This document shows, piece by piece, positions 8,693 through 17,533 of a stretch of DNA of 64,000 nucleotides. The stretch spans positions 372,001-436,000 of the forward strand of contig NZ_KZ845665.1 of assembly GCF_003313465.1 (NCBI RefSeq), in the 5' to 3' direction. The position numbers and the translations under genes were made by a program. Under the pieces are notes generated by a model. That model saw nothing but the letters and a program-made list of their open reading frames with translations. It did not search any database and was not told the DNA's origin. The first letter of the stretch is position 1; each line of letters starts with the position of its first letter. Origin of the DNA: Thermoflavimicrobium daqui. GTDB lineage: Bacteria; Bacillota; Bacilli; Thermoactinomycetales; Thermoactinomycetaceae.

Positions 8693-9810
8693 AGCAAGAT
8701 GTTTTAATTATCGGTGGTGGGGTAATTGGTTGCTCGATTGCTTACCACTTGGCGAAGCAAGGAATAAGTGTGACCATATTGGAGAGAGATCATATAGCAG
8801 CCCATTCATCATCCGCAGCTGCAGGGATGCTTGGAGCACAGTCGGAGATGGAAAAGCCAGATCCTTTGGTAGATCTATCTTTGCAAAGCAGAAAGATGTT
8901 CCCTTCTTTGCAAGAAGAACTATTTAATATGACAGGAATTGATATTGAGCTTAATCCAGCTGGGATTTTAAAAGTAGCCACTACAGATGAGAGTAAAGAG
9001 CGTCTGAAACAGCGTGGAAAATGGCAACGCGAAATAGGCCAAGAAGCATATTGGTTAGATGAAAGGGAATTGTGTGAAAAAGAACCGAAATTAAAGGGAG
9101 CGCAAGGAGCTTTATTTTTACCTAATGATCATCAAGTATCTGCTCCTAAATTAACGATTGCGTTGGCAAAAGGGGCTATGCAGTGTGGTGCTCGTCTGAT
9201 TGAGCAATCTGAAGTGATTGAGATCAAACGAGATAAAGATCAAATTATTTCGGTTCGGACGAAAAGCACAACATTTTTTGCAGCCCAAGTTATTATAGCT
9301 GCAGGTATATGGAGTAGTGAGATCGGCAAATTGTGTGGTTTTCATCTACCGATGGTTCCATTAAAAGGAGAGTCATTATCGATCATACCTCCATATCCGA
9401 TGATTCATCATACGATTTTTGCTGAAAACGGTTATCTAGTTCCTAAGGCAGATGATCAAATCATTATAGGAGCCACTGAAATTCCTAGTGAACGAAGTGC
9501 TGATGTATCTGCAAAAGGGATTATGTCATTACTACAAGCTGCCATTCAATTGGTGCCTGAATTAATTCAAGCAAAATGGGGACGGTGTTGGGCTGGAATT
9601 CGACCTGATACGATTGACCAGAAACCGTATCTCGGGAAGATTCCAGATTTTAAGAATCTATTTGTAGCTTGTGGACATCGTCGTAATGGTATTTTACTTA
9701 GTCCAATAACTGGGAAAATTATGGCGGAAATGGTCATGGGTAAATCTGTTGATATTTCCTCTGACTTTAAAGTGGACCGTGTCATGAGCGGAAGGGGGGA
9801 ATTCATATGA
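8689..9810 (+). CDS. thiO: Glycine oxidase ThiO
   Basis: This FAD enzyme oxidises glycine to the imine used for thiazole formation. The N-terminal dinucleotide-binding motif DVLIIGGGVIGCSIAYHL is clear, and the DAO-family C-terminal WAGIRPDTIDQKPYLG...GHRRNGILLSP is present. I prefer GTG at 8689, which overlaps the tenI stop as GTGA and lies 9 bases after AAAGGAG. The ATG at 8680 touches that site. Length is about 373 residues, and it overlaps thiS by ATGA. Confidence 0.93.
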   Translation: MKQDVLIIGGGVIGCSIAYHLAKQGISVTILERDHIAAHSSSAAAGMLGAQSEMEKPDPLVDLSLQSRKMFPSLQEELFNMTGIDIELNPAGILKVATTDESKERLKQRGKWQREIGQEAYWLDERELCEKEPKLKGAQGALFLPNDHQVSAPKLTIALAKGAMQCGARLIEQSEVIEIKRDKDQIISVRTKSTTFFAAQVIIAAGIWSSEIGKLCGFHLPMVPLKGESLSIIPPYPMIHHTIFAENGYLVPKADDQIIIGATEIPSERSADVSAKGIMSLLQAAIQLVPELIQAKWGRCWAGIRPDTIDQKPYLGKIPDFKNLFVACGHRRNGILLSPITGKIMAEMVMGKSVDISSDFKVDRVMSGRGEFI

Positions 9811-10010
9811 AAATTCAACTGAATGGTAAACCATATCAAGTTCCATCAGAAGTGCAGACCATTGAGCAGTTAGTCATACAACTAAAGATTGAAGAACGTG
9901 TATTTGTGATCGAACATAATCGAAATATTTTACAACGTGAAGACTATCCTCAGACCTTATTATCCTCTGGGGACATCATAGAAATTGTTCACTTTGTTGG
10001 GGGAGGTTAA
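9807..10010 (+). CDS. thiS: Sulfur carrier protein ThiS
   Basis: This ubiquitin-like protein carries sulfur as a C-terminal thiocarboxylate for thiazole synthesis. It is 67 residues long and ends in the required Gly-Gly (HFVGGG). It follows thiO with an ATGA overlap and is preceded by GGAAGGGGGGA. No thiF adenylyltransferase is in this operon, so activation of the tail must rely on a gene elsewhere. Confidence 0.94.
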   Translation: MKIQLNGKPYQVPSEVQTIEQLVIQLKIEERVFVIEHNRNILQREDYPQTLLSSGDIIEIVHFVGGG

Positions 10011-10014
10011 ATCA

Positions 10015-10779
10015 ATGCTTAAAATAGGCAAATATCAATTTCAATCCCGATTATTTTTGGGAACAGGTAAATTCTCTTCGCTCGATATACAAAAGCAAGC
10101 TGTAGATGTATCAGAAACGGAAGTATTAACGTTCGCAGTGCGGAGGATGAATCTAGTAGATCCAGATCAACCGAATTTTCTTGAAAAATTAGATTTAAAG
10201 CGATATAAACTGCTACCTAATACCGCCGGAGCTACAACTGTTGAGGAAGCAGTACGGATTGCACGATTAGCGAAGGCTTCTGGTTTATGTGATATGATTA
10301 AAGTCGAAGTGATTGCGGATACCAAAACTTTATTACCTGATCCATTAGCCACTTTAGAAACAACCAAGCTATTGGTTGAAGAAGGATTTACGGTTTTGCC
10401 TTATACTTCCGATGATCCTGTATTGGCTCGGAAATTGGTAGAAGCTGGGGCGCATGCAATTATGCCTGGTGGGGCACCGATTGGCTCTGGGCTTGGACTT
10501 CTAAATCCAAGATACTTAGAAATTATAATCGATGAGTCACCAGTACCTGTTATTATTGATGCGGGAATTGGTTCACCACAGGATGTGGTACAAGCGATGG
10601 AGCTAGGAGCAGATGGCGTATTATTAAACACAGCTGTCTCAGGAGCCAAAGACCCTGTAAAAATGGCTGAAGCGATGAAATGGGCAATCATTGCCGGTCG
10701 TTTAGGATATGAAGCAGGTCGTATTCCTAAGAAACGTTATGCTACAGCAAGTAGTCCACTCGAAGGGATGCTGGAATAG
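10015..10779 (+). CDS. thiG: Thiazole synthase ThiG
   Basis: ThiG builds the thiazole phosphate from deoxyxylulose phosphate, dehydroglycine and ThiS thiocarboxylate. Family motifs are intact: the N-terminal RLFLGTGKF, the Schiff-base lysine in [23 protein letters not shown] and [11 protein letters not shown] take the ATG at 10015, behind GGGGGAGG, rather than an upstream in-frame codon inside thiS. It is the last gene of the operon, with a terminator straight after. Confidence 0.95.
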   Translation: MLKIGKYQFQSRLFLGTGKFSSLDIQKQAVDVSETEVLTFAVRRMNLVDPDQPNFLEKLDLKRYKLLPNTAGATTVEEAVRIARLAKASGLCDMIKVEVIADTKTLLPDPLATLETTKLLVEEGFTVLPYTSDDPVLARKLVEAGAHAIMPGGAPIGSGLGLLNPRYLEIIIDESPVPVIIDAGIGSPQDVVQAMELGADGVLLNTAVSGAKDPVKMAEAMKWAIIAGRLGYEAGRIPKKRYATASSPLEGMLE

Positions 10780-10786
10780 ATTTTGG

Positions 10787-10817
10787 AAGGACATCACAAA
10801 GTTGGTGTCCTTTTTTT
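10787..10817 (+). terminator. Terminator of the thiamine operon
   Basis: Stem aaggacatcac / gttggtgtcctt followed by seven T. Confidence 0.88.
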
Positions 10818-10906
10818 GTTAAACATTCATTGTTTATCGATTTTATATCGTGTTACTATGTATATAATGTATCGGAATACAAAAAGTAGTGATGAGAGGG
10901 ATCAAT

Positions 10907-11353
10907 ATGGATAAAGAAATGATGAAAGGGAGTATTGATCTCCTAATCTTGGCTTTATTGGCACAAGAAGATATGTATGGTTATGATATTGCTAAACGGA
11001 TAAAAAAAGAGAGCAATCATTTATACAAAATGAGTGAAGGAACCCTTTATCCAGCACTTAAGCGTCTAGAAGGAAAAGGATATCTAGTTTCTTATTGGCA
11101 AGAAACAAAAGCAGGAAAGAAAAGAAAATATTATTCTCTGACGGAGAATGGTAAAGAGTTGTATAAACAAAAAGTAGAAGAATGGCAAAAAGTAAATGCG
11201 CTTGTTGTTAGAGTGACTACACGAGGGAGATTATTGGTATGAGAGAATAGGAGCATATCTCCAAATCATGTGGAAGATGAATTGCAATAACTCTGAAGCA
11301 CAAGAGATAAAAGAAGAATTAGAAATACATTTGGAGATGCTTGTCGAAGAGTA
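10907..11353 (+). pseudogene. PadR-family regulator with HAAS-like tail, frameshifted
   Basis: The first 100 residues are a PadR winged helix: MKGSIDLLILALL, YGYDIAKRI and SEGTLYPALKRLE. The frame then runs into VVRVTTRGRLLV and stops at 11242. In the next frame from about 11223, EGDYWYERIGAYLQIMWK continues with EIKEELEIHLEMLVEE to a stop at 11353, which reads like a HAAS/permease-prefix domain. A one-base shift between 11214 and 11223 reconnects them. Start chosen at 10907 behind GAGAGGG. The tail could instead be the start of a lost downstream gene. No target transporter remains. Confidence 0.65.
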
Positions 11354-11394
11354 ATAAACAAACTTCAGCGTTTGAGCGTGTCCAGTGACCCAAA

Positions 11395-11494
11395 CTTTTA
11401 AATTCATTGTTTGATAATGGTTTTCTGTCACTCCATTTTCTTTTCTTTGTCGATATTGCCACAGCGGATCAGCATAGATAATGTTATATTTCAT
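11395..11494 (-). pseudogene. Relic of an MT-A70-type adenine methyltransferase
   Basis: The frame starting at 11494 behind GAGGTGAT reads MKYNIIYADPLWQYR and ENHYQTMNLK. This is the N-terminus of phage-type DNA adenine methyltransferases, whose catalytic DPPW is here DPLW. After about 33 residues similarity ends, so only a fragment survives. Confidence 0.55.
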
Positions 11495-11635
11495 TTTTAT
11501 CACCTCAAATTTGCACAATAAAAAATGTCATTTGTCAACGCTTACCGTTTAAATGACATTTAAGATTTATTTAATTATCATAAGAATGCATAGTATAAAT
11601 TGAAGTTTTATACTTTTATCACTCGATTTTTCCAT

Positions 11636-11668
11636 AAAAAAAGACGCTTCAATTGAAACGTCTCTTGT
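11636..11668. terminator. Hairpin, likely bidirectional terminator
   Basis: agacg-c-ttc / gaa-a-cgtct flanked by A-run and T-rich sequence. The 11521-11740 stretch otherwise shows only an aatgtcattt...aaatgacatt inverted repeat (11524-11564). Confidence 0.45.
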
Positions 11669-11785
11669 TTAAGATATCAAATATTTATAGTGATAATTCT
11701 AAACTGTGATTTGCATTTATTGCATTATTTTAACATACTTGTGTAAGAAGTCTCCCGCTTCTATAAGAGGTGAGATGAATGACGC

Positions 11786-12226
11786 GTCAGACGAGGGAGG
11801 GAGGTTTTTTGCCCCTCTCGCAAGTCTGACCATTTTTTCGTTTTTCAGAATCGTTTGTTGTCTATTCATTTCACCTTGATGTATAATCACAAAAAATACA
11901 TGGAATCACAGGGACAGAAAGCGAAGTGACCTTATACCAGTCAGACATGTCCTGTCTGCAAGAAGAGAAAAAAGGTCTCTTCTAGAAGCTATCGTTGTTC
12001 CTGTGGGTATCAAGAACATCGAGACACACATGGAGCGATTCAGCATCTTGATGTTTCCACGAAACAAACGTATCTACGGATCGCTTAGCGAGAAGTAGTA
12101 GATGGTCTGTTCCGACCCTGGTACATCCCTTTTGTACCTACTTAGGAATCCAGATGACTTTCCGATCACTTCGATACGTGAGAGCTTCTTGATTCTGATG
12201 GTAAGAACCTCTCCCACTTCTTAGCG
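11786..12226 (+). mobile_element. IS200/IS605-type element remnant (tnpB 3' part and end structures)
   Basis: Translation of 11930-12088 gives PYTSQTCPVCKKRKK, then RCSCGYQEHRD and GAIQHL. This is the C-terminal zinc ribbon and final catalytic Asp region of TnpB, ending in a stop at 12086. An in-frame TGA at 11927 and loss of everything upstream make it a pseudogene. A hairpin with a T-run (11786-11838) lies before it. A hairpin-rich tail after it could be the right end, from which TnpB guide RNA normally derives. No TnpA is seen. Confidence 0.65.
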
Positions 12227-12754
12227 TTAGCGTAAGTGAGAGAGGTTTATTTTCTCTACCAGTACATCTAAATTATTCCACGTTTGCGTGATACCTTCCA
12301 ACACTCCCATGTCCAAAACAGCTTGCAGGGAATCCGCTGAATCGAATTCAGAACGACTGACCAATTTTGTTTGACTGCCTAAATCGATGAATTCCATCGT
12401 GACCTCTGGAGAAGGCATAGACTCATTGATATTACCTTCTGCATCTGAAAAATAATCGTTATAGACAATCTTTTCAGGCTCAATAATTTCTTTATAAATG
12501 GTTTTGCTCCAAGATTCCATTCCATATTCTTCTTGATTCTTATCGATACATTTCATGCAATAGTGCCAAACGCCTCCCGAGCGAAAGTCCATGTTGCAGA
12601 CAGATAGTTCCCAACCGTCCGTACTCCACCAGCGCTTTAAATGCTCTGGTTCTTTAAATAATTGAAATAGTTGATTACGCGGCATATCATAAACGCGCTC
12701 TAAAACTAGAAACCTTTCATTCTCTACTCTTGAAACCATTTTGTTATTTGACAT
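12227..12754 (-). CDS. SRPBCC (AHSA1-type) domain protein
   Basis: This is a START-like/polyketide-cyclase-type fold of the Aha1 C-terminal family. Typical features are RVYDMPRNQLFQLFKEPEHLKRWW at the start, followed by a beta-sheet with FRSGGVWHYCMK, and EFIDLGSQTKLV in place of the usual late strand. Function of these stand-alone proteins is generally unknown. The start follows AAGGAGGAAAAA. It is the second gene after arsR on the same strand, a very common pairing in Bacillus, which suggests control by the upstream repressor. Confidence 0.88.
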   Translation of the reverse strand: MSNNKMVSRVENERFLVLERVYDMPRNQLFQLFKEPEHLKRWWSTDGWELSVCNMDFRSGGVWHYCMKCIDKNQEEYGMESWSKTIYKEIIEPEKIVYNDYFSDAEGNINESMPSPEVTMEFIDLGSQTKLVSRSEFDSADSLQAVLDMGVLEGITQTWNNLDVLVEKINLSHLR

Positions 12755-12773
12755 AATTTTTCCTCCTTATTTT

Positions 12774-13124
12774 TCACTCTTCTCTTTTTCGTTTGTTTTT
12801 CAATTCTTGTACATAATCGTCCAAGTTGTCGAGTCTCTTTTCCATATGCTTTTGAAAGGAAGTTGCCCAATATTCTATTACTTGGAAGGGTTCAGGTCGT
12901 AGCTTGTAATATCGACGATTAGCTTCTGGCTTTACTTCTACAATTCCATTGTCACTCAGCACCTTTAAATGCTTTGAGGTATGCGGTTGGCTCAGTTCCA
13001 GCTGATTAGCGATTTCTCCCACCGTTAGAGGTCCATCGCGTAGCAACTCAACGATTGCCATCCGATTAGGTTCAGCCAATGCGCTCAGCATAGATGTATC
13101 TAAGCTTTTAAATTTACCCAACAA
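12774..13124 (-). CDS. ArsR-family transcriptional regulator
   Basis: This is a winged-helix repressor of about 116 residues: ALAEPNRMAIVELL, then the recognition helix region LSQPHTSKHLKVL and the wing EANRRYYKL. No cysteine metal site is seen. The start is TTG at 13124 (or the adjacent TTG), spaced correctly after GAGGTG. It is followed 19 bases later by the SRPBCC gene. A long perfect palindrome lies about 75 bases upstream and could hold its promoter or operator. Confidence 0.88.
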   Translation of the reverse strand: MLGKFKSLDTSMLSALAEPNRMAIVELLRDGPLTVGEIANQLELSQPHTSKHLKVLSDNGIVEVKPEANRRYYKLRPEPFQVIEYWATSFQKHMEKRLDNLDDYVQELKNKRKREE

Positions 13125-13200
13125 TGTTGTTCACCTCATTAATTCAATTTCTATTTTCATCGCATCCCCTTTCTGATGTTTGACATATTGATATAATTGA

Positions 13201-13252
13201 ATATAACATAATTGTAATATAACTGTAAAGTTATATTACAATTATGTTATAT
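13201..13252. repeat. Perfect 24-bp-arm palindrome upstream of arsR
   Basis: Arms 13201-13224 and 13229-13252 are exact reverse complements around a GTAA loop and are very AT-rich. A second hairpin downstream is the ftsW terminator. No gene is seen between 13125 and 13458. Confidence 0.9.
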
Positions 13253-13398
13253 CGTTAATGGTTGGCTGGCTACTCTTCCATTGATTGCGATTCTAATGTG
13301 GTTAAAAAATGATTCGCTCTAATTCTAGGAATGATCTAGGTTTTGGTTCCAATTATGCAACACGCTCAATCTTGATAAAATAATTTTTATTTATAAAA

Positions 13399-13450
13399 AA
13401 AGAGATGGCCTTAAAGGGCGCTAAAGTACCTTTAAGGATATCTCTCTTTT
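13399..13450 (-). terminator. Terminator of the FtsW/RodA-type gene
   Basis: The stem agagat-gg-ccttaaagg / cctttaagg-atatctct is flanked by A- and T-runs. It ends the leftward ftsW-type transcript. Confidence 0.82.
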
Positions 13451-13458
13451 TCCTTGTG

Positions 13459-14595
13459 TTAGCTAACTTTGACGTGCTTGGCTTGTCCTTTTTTTACCTT
13501 ACGATAGCGTGAGAGATTCAGCAAAATACCCATCGCAACCAATTTAAATAATAAAGATGTACCTCCATAACTAATAAAAGGGAGGGATATTCCGGTAACA
13601 GGTAATAAAGCTGTGACAACACCTAAATTAAAAATGGTTTCTACTGCAAGTAAAGTGACAATCCCAATTCCGAGCAAGGTGCCAAATTGATCAGGAGCTT
13701 GTACCGCGATCCGAATGCCTCGAACGACAAAGACAATGAATAGTAAAATTAAAGCAGCACCTCCAAAAAAACCCAATTCTTCTGCTATAATCGAAAAAAT
13801 AAAGTCATTGTGCGCTTCTGGAAGATAAGCCATTTTTTGAATGCTATTTCCAAGGCCTGCACCTGTTAAACCACCAGGAGCGATAGCATATAACGAGGAT
13901 ATCGTTTGGTATCCCGAGTTTTGGGGATCACTAAATGGATTAAAGACAGTGGCCAAGCGCTTGACTCGATAATCATCCATATATAAAATGCCAATCATAA
14001 TGGGGATACCCGAAAGAAAAAGAAAAAATAGATGCTTCAATTTTGCCCCTGCACAATAGATAATGACAATACTTGTTGTTAGCACAACCACCGTTGCGCT
14101 AAAGTGGGGTTGTTTAACAAGAAACAAACAAATGATGCCAATAACGATAAGAGGAGGCATAAGTGCACGTTTAAATTGATCGATAATAGGTTGTTTTTTT
14201 ACCATGATGGAGGCCATATAAATAACCACGACCAATTTTACAAATTCAGAAGGTTGAAAAGAGAATTCTCCCAATTCAAGCCAGCGTCTAGCTCCATTAA
14301 TCCGATCAGCTAAAAGGAGAACAGCAGCAAGAAACCCTATCGAGAGAAGAAGCATAATCCCTACATGTTTTCTGTAGAAATTGTAATTAATATTTGAAAC
14401 AATGAAAAACAACAATAAGCCTAATAAAGCATAAATGAGCTGTCTTTTAATAAAAAAATAGGAGTCATGATAGTCGAGAAGTCCTTTGTAATAACTTGAA
14501 CTAAATACCATAACGAGTCCAAAGCCTAATAGTAAAAACGTAACCAGAATCAGCCAATAGTCAGGTTTTTCACGTTTTAGCTGTTCTTGTTTCAT
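13459..14595 (-). CDS. ftsW: FtsW/RodA/SpoVE-family SEDS glycosyltransferase
   Basis: SEDS proteins polymerise lipid II into glycan strands during division, elongation or sporulation. About ten membrane segments are visible. Family motifs include INGARRWLELGEFSFQPSE, KQPHFSATVV and YLPEAHNDFIFSIIAEELG, with a late GISLPFISYGGTSL. Length is 378 residues. Because it stands alone, FtsW and SpoVE cannot be separated; ftsW is the default. A C-terminal basic tail (RYRKVKKGQAKH) is cytoplasmic. Confidence 0.85.
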   Translation of the reverse strand: MKQEQLKREKPDYWLILVTFLLLGFGLVMVFSSSYYKGLLDYHDSYFFIKRQLIYALLGLLLFFIVSNINYNFYRKHVGIMLLLSIGFLAAVLLLADRINGARRWLELGEFSFQPSEFVKLVVVIYMASIMVKKQPIIDQFKRALMPPLIVIGIICLFLVKQPHFSATVVVLTTSIVIIYCAGAKLKHLFFLFLSGIPIMIGILYMDDYRVKRLATVFNPFSDPQNSGYQTISSLYAIAPGGLTGAGLGNSIQKMAYLPEAHNDFIFSIIAEELGFFGGAALILLFIVFVVRGIRIAVQAPDQFGTLLGIGIVTLLAVETIFNLGVVTALLPVTGISLPFISYGGTSLLFKLVAMGILLNLSRYRKVKKGQAKHVKVS

Positions 14596-14820
14596 AAGGA
14601 ATCTCCAATCTACACAAATTCACTAATTTGTAACTTATCATAACATATCTATAGTTTTATGGTTTCCACTTTTGCTAGCAATTACACGTTTATGTATGGG
14701 TGTTCTCTTAGAATTGATTTTTTCCTGTTTATTTAGTGCAAATTTTGTCATATTTTTCGAAGTATGGTGTTTAATCCTTTAGGTTTAAAATAAAGAAAAA
14801 AGTATAGGGATGTGTTTGCT

Positions 14821-15105
14821 TTGAAAATTACTGTCCTTACCCTACAAGTAAAGGAGTATGACTATAATTTATTGGAACAGCATCTAGTCAAACATGGTTG
14901 GGTAAAAGTCCCTAGGCAGCATATTTATCGAAAGAAATTTCATGGGTTAGAGGTAGAGGTGAAAGAACATTTACCATCGTTTAGTATGGATGTTACTTTA
15001 CATGTATCTGCGAAGAATCCCAAAGGGATTCGACTCAATGAGATTTGCAAAATCGTAGAGGAGTTAGAACAGATGGATGTAACACCAGACATAGATGAAG
15101 ATTAA
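14821..15105 (+). CDS. Hypothetical protein, about 94 aa
   Basis: I do not recognise this family. It is small and soluble, with alternating strand and helix and an acidic tail (VTPDIDED). TTG at 14821 fits the AGGGAT site better than GTG at 14812, which nearly touches it. The 15106-15304 gap to the antiporter gene holds nothing I can support. Confidence 0.55.
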   Translation: MKITVLTLQVKEYDYNLLEQHLVKHGWVKVPRQHIYRKKFHGLEVEVKEHLPSFSMDVTLHVSAKNPKGIRLNEICKIVEELEQMDVTPDIDED

Positions 15106-15304
15106 TAAAGTGCTTCGTAAATGCTTTATCAATTAACCTCTTATCACTTGAACTATCACTTCTATGTATTTTGGTACTCCTTTTCCGTTTTACTCCCACG
15201 GTTAAAAAACAAGTAAAAGCTGTTCATCTGGAAAAGAAATACCGATTTTACCTCAAATAAGCGTCGCCAATGAAGCTTATATTTCATTTCTGACTAAAAA
15301 ACAT

Positions 15305-16519
15305 TTATTTTGGACTCGCTATTTTCTTATGATTGGAGAAGAATGCTTTTAATAATGGTGGTGTTACCAAAGTGGTGATAAGTACGATAACAATGGTGGC
15401 TGTAAACAAATCATGAGGAATGAGTCCTTTTGATAGCCCGATACTACCCACGATTAATCCAACTTCTCCACGAGCAATCATTCCAGCACCAATCCCAAAG
15501 GCGCTTCGTTGGTTAAATCCAGCTAATCTTCCTCCTATTGCTCCTCCAATTAGCTTTGTTAAAATGGCGACTATCGTTAGAAGGATCATTTGTCCCAAGA
15601 GAGTTGAATTGATCTCAGAAATATTGGCAACGAGTCCAATATTAACGAAAAAAATGGGAACAAAGAAAGAATAGGAAAGGGTTTCCACTTTTGCAAATAA
15701 CTCTTCGTGATAAGGAGTCAAACTTAACATAAGTCCTGCAAAATAAGATCCAACGATTCCAGCCATCCCCATCATTTCGGCGATATAGGCAAATCCCAGA
15801 GCTGTTATCAATCCAAAGGTTAAGATGATCTCTGAAGTCATTAAGTCAGTCGATTTATGAAAAGCCCATGGTAGTACTTTTTTCCCCATCACCCAAACGA
15901 AAACAAAAAACAGGATGATTTTGGAAAATAAAATGAATAGATCAACGACTCCACCGCCATTGGTATCTGCGGTAAAACCGATAACGAGGGAAAGGATAAT
16001 GATACCGAGTATATCATCAAGTACAGCAGCTCCAAGAATGGTTACTCCTTCTTTCGACTGTAATTTGCCCATCTCACGAAGTGTTTGTACTGAAATGCTA
16101 ACACTTGTCGCCACAAGTAGTGTACCGATAAAGGCAGAAGTAGATGTATTAAATCCCAACCATATTCCCGTTAAAAACCCCCCCAGAAAAGGCAACAATA
16201 CACCAAGAATAGCTACTAATGTAGAAGCGAAGGCAGACTTCCTAAATTCTTTCATATCGGTTTCTAACCCAGCAATAAACATTAATAAAATAACACCAAT
16301 CTCTGCCAGCTCTTTAATCAGAGGAGTAGGATGTAACCAGCCTAAGATCGTTGGGCCTAAGATAATACCAGCGAGTAGCTCTCCCATAACGGAAGGTTGA
16401 CCGATCCGTTTACTTAGATGACCTGCGATTTTGACGAAAAACCAGATTAATGCAAGCTCAAATAAATAATGAAAATGCTTAAGGGAAGTAAAGTCAATAA
16501 ACTTGTCCATCCATTGCAT
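15305..16519 (-). CDS. CPA2-type cation/proton antiporter (GerN/NapA-like)
   Basis: This is a membrane transporter exchanging Na+ or K+ for protons, with about 12 hydrophobic segments. The paired aspartates of the ion site are in GAAVLDDILG, and GQPSVMGELLAGIILGP and MIARGEVGLIVG are typical of the family. It lacks the RCK/TrkA domain of KefB, and 404 residues matches GerN. GerN acts in spore germination in Bacillus cereus, but that role here is only a guess. It is divergent from the yugP-like gene. Confidence 0.88.
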   Translation of the reverse strand: MQWMDKFIDFTSLKHFHYLFELALIWFFVKIAGHLSKRIGQPSVMGELLAGIILGPTILGWLHPTPLIKELAEIGVILLMFIAGLETDMKEFRKSAFASTLVAILGVLLPFLGGFLTGIWLGFNTSTSAFIGTLLVATSVSISVQTLREMGKLQSKEGVTILGAAVLDDILGIIILSLVIGFTADTNGGGVVDLFILFSKIILFFVFVWVMGKKVLPWAFHKSTDLMTSEIILTFGLITALGFAYIAEMMGMAGIVGSYFAGLMLSLTPYHEELFAKVETLSYSFFVPIFFVNIGLVANISEINSTLLGQMILLTIVAILTKLIGGAIGGRLAGFNQRSAFGIGAGMIARGEVGLIVGSIGLSKGLIPHDLFTATIVIVLITTLVTPPLLKAFFSNHKKIASPK

Positions 16520-16696
16520 CCTAGTCTGCCAATAGGAATTATTTCCCTGCTCAGCAGATGCTCACCACCTTTATCAAATATGATATTATTTTATTAAGTG
16601 TATGATATTAATAACCTAAATGAATAACAATGGAAAAGCCTACAATAAAATATAAACAATCTCCTAAATAAAAATACGGAATAAGGAAGGGAAAAA

Positions 16697-17371
16697 ATGA
16701 TTTGGTTAGGTTTAGCCTTTATTGGAATGGCTTTATCTTTATGGGCGCAGTTTAGAGTCAAGTCTAATTTTCGTCGCTATGCTGAAATTCCTGCTTACTC
16801 GGGAATGACGGGTGCAGAAGTTGCTAGACGAATTTTGGATATGAATGGTCTTTATGATGTTCATGTAGATATGGTGCCAGGAACATTAACGGATCACTAT
16901 GATCCGACTGCCAGAGTGATTCGCTTATCTGAACCAGTATACAGTTCAAGCTCTATTGCAGCTGTGTCTGTAGCAGCTCATGAATGCGGTCATGCGATAC
17001 AACATAAAGAAGAATATGGTGCCCTCGTATTTAGACACCGGTTGGTTCCAATGCTTAATTTCTCTTCTGGACTAGCTCCTTGGTTATTTATGGGTGGTAT
17101 ATTACTCAAAATGACCAATTTGATTTGGTTAGGTGTTATTCTATTTGCCGCTGTAGTTTTATTTCATCTGGTTACGTTACCTGTGGAATTTAATGCAAGT
17201 GCTCGTGCCAAAGATATACTGGTGAACCAAGGAATGGTAGCTCTGAACGAAAAGAGTGGGGTTGATCGTGTGTTAAATGCAGCTGCACTGACGTATGTAG
17301 GTAGTGCAGTAGTAGCTTTAGGGCAATTATTATATTACCTGTCGTTCCTCTTGCAAGGAAATGATGATTGA
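16697..17371 (+). CDS. YugP-type membrane zinc metallopeptidase
   Basis: The protein has an N-terminal membrane helix, then a HECGH metal motif (AAHECGHAIQHK) and two or three C-terminal membrane helices. VTLPVEFNASARAK is the conserved Glu-bearing segment. Length 224 is normal. The start follows AAGGAAGGGA. The physiological substrate of this family is not known to me. Confidence 0.9.
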   Translation: MIWLGLAFIGMALSLWAQFRVKSNFRRYAEIPAYSGMTGAEVARRILDMNGLYDVHVDMVPGTLTDHYDPTARVIRLSEPVYSSSSIAAVSVAAHECGHAIQHKEEYGALVFRHRLVPMLNFSSGLAPWLFMGGILLKMTNLIWLGVILFAAVVLFHLVTLPVEFNASARAKDILVNQGMVALNEKSGVDRVLNAAALTYVGSAVVALGQLLYYLSFLLQGNDD

Positions 17372-17390
17372 TAAGACGTTCAATTATACA

Positions 17391-17435
17391 AAAAGGGAAT
17401 GGATTTCTTGCTAAAAGAAATCCATTCCCTTTTTC
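17391..17435 (+). terminator. Terminator after yugP-like gene
   Basis: 19-base perfect stem (17391-17409 / 17415-17433) rich in GGGAATGGA, ending in a T-run. Confidence 0.92.
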
Positions 17436-17533
17436 TGGATTCCTCCTTTGATCATATCCATACATATTTTTAGATACCGACTTCAATACTATCGATATAT
17501 CGATAAATTGAAATATTGAAGGAGGAGCTATTT

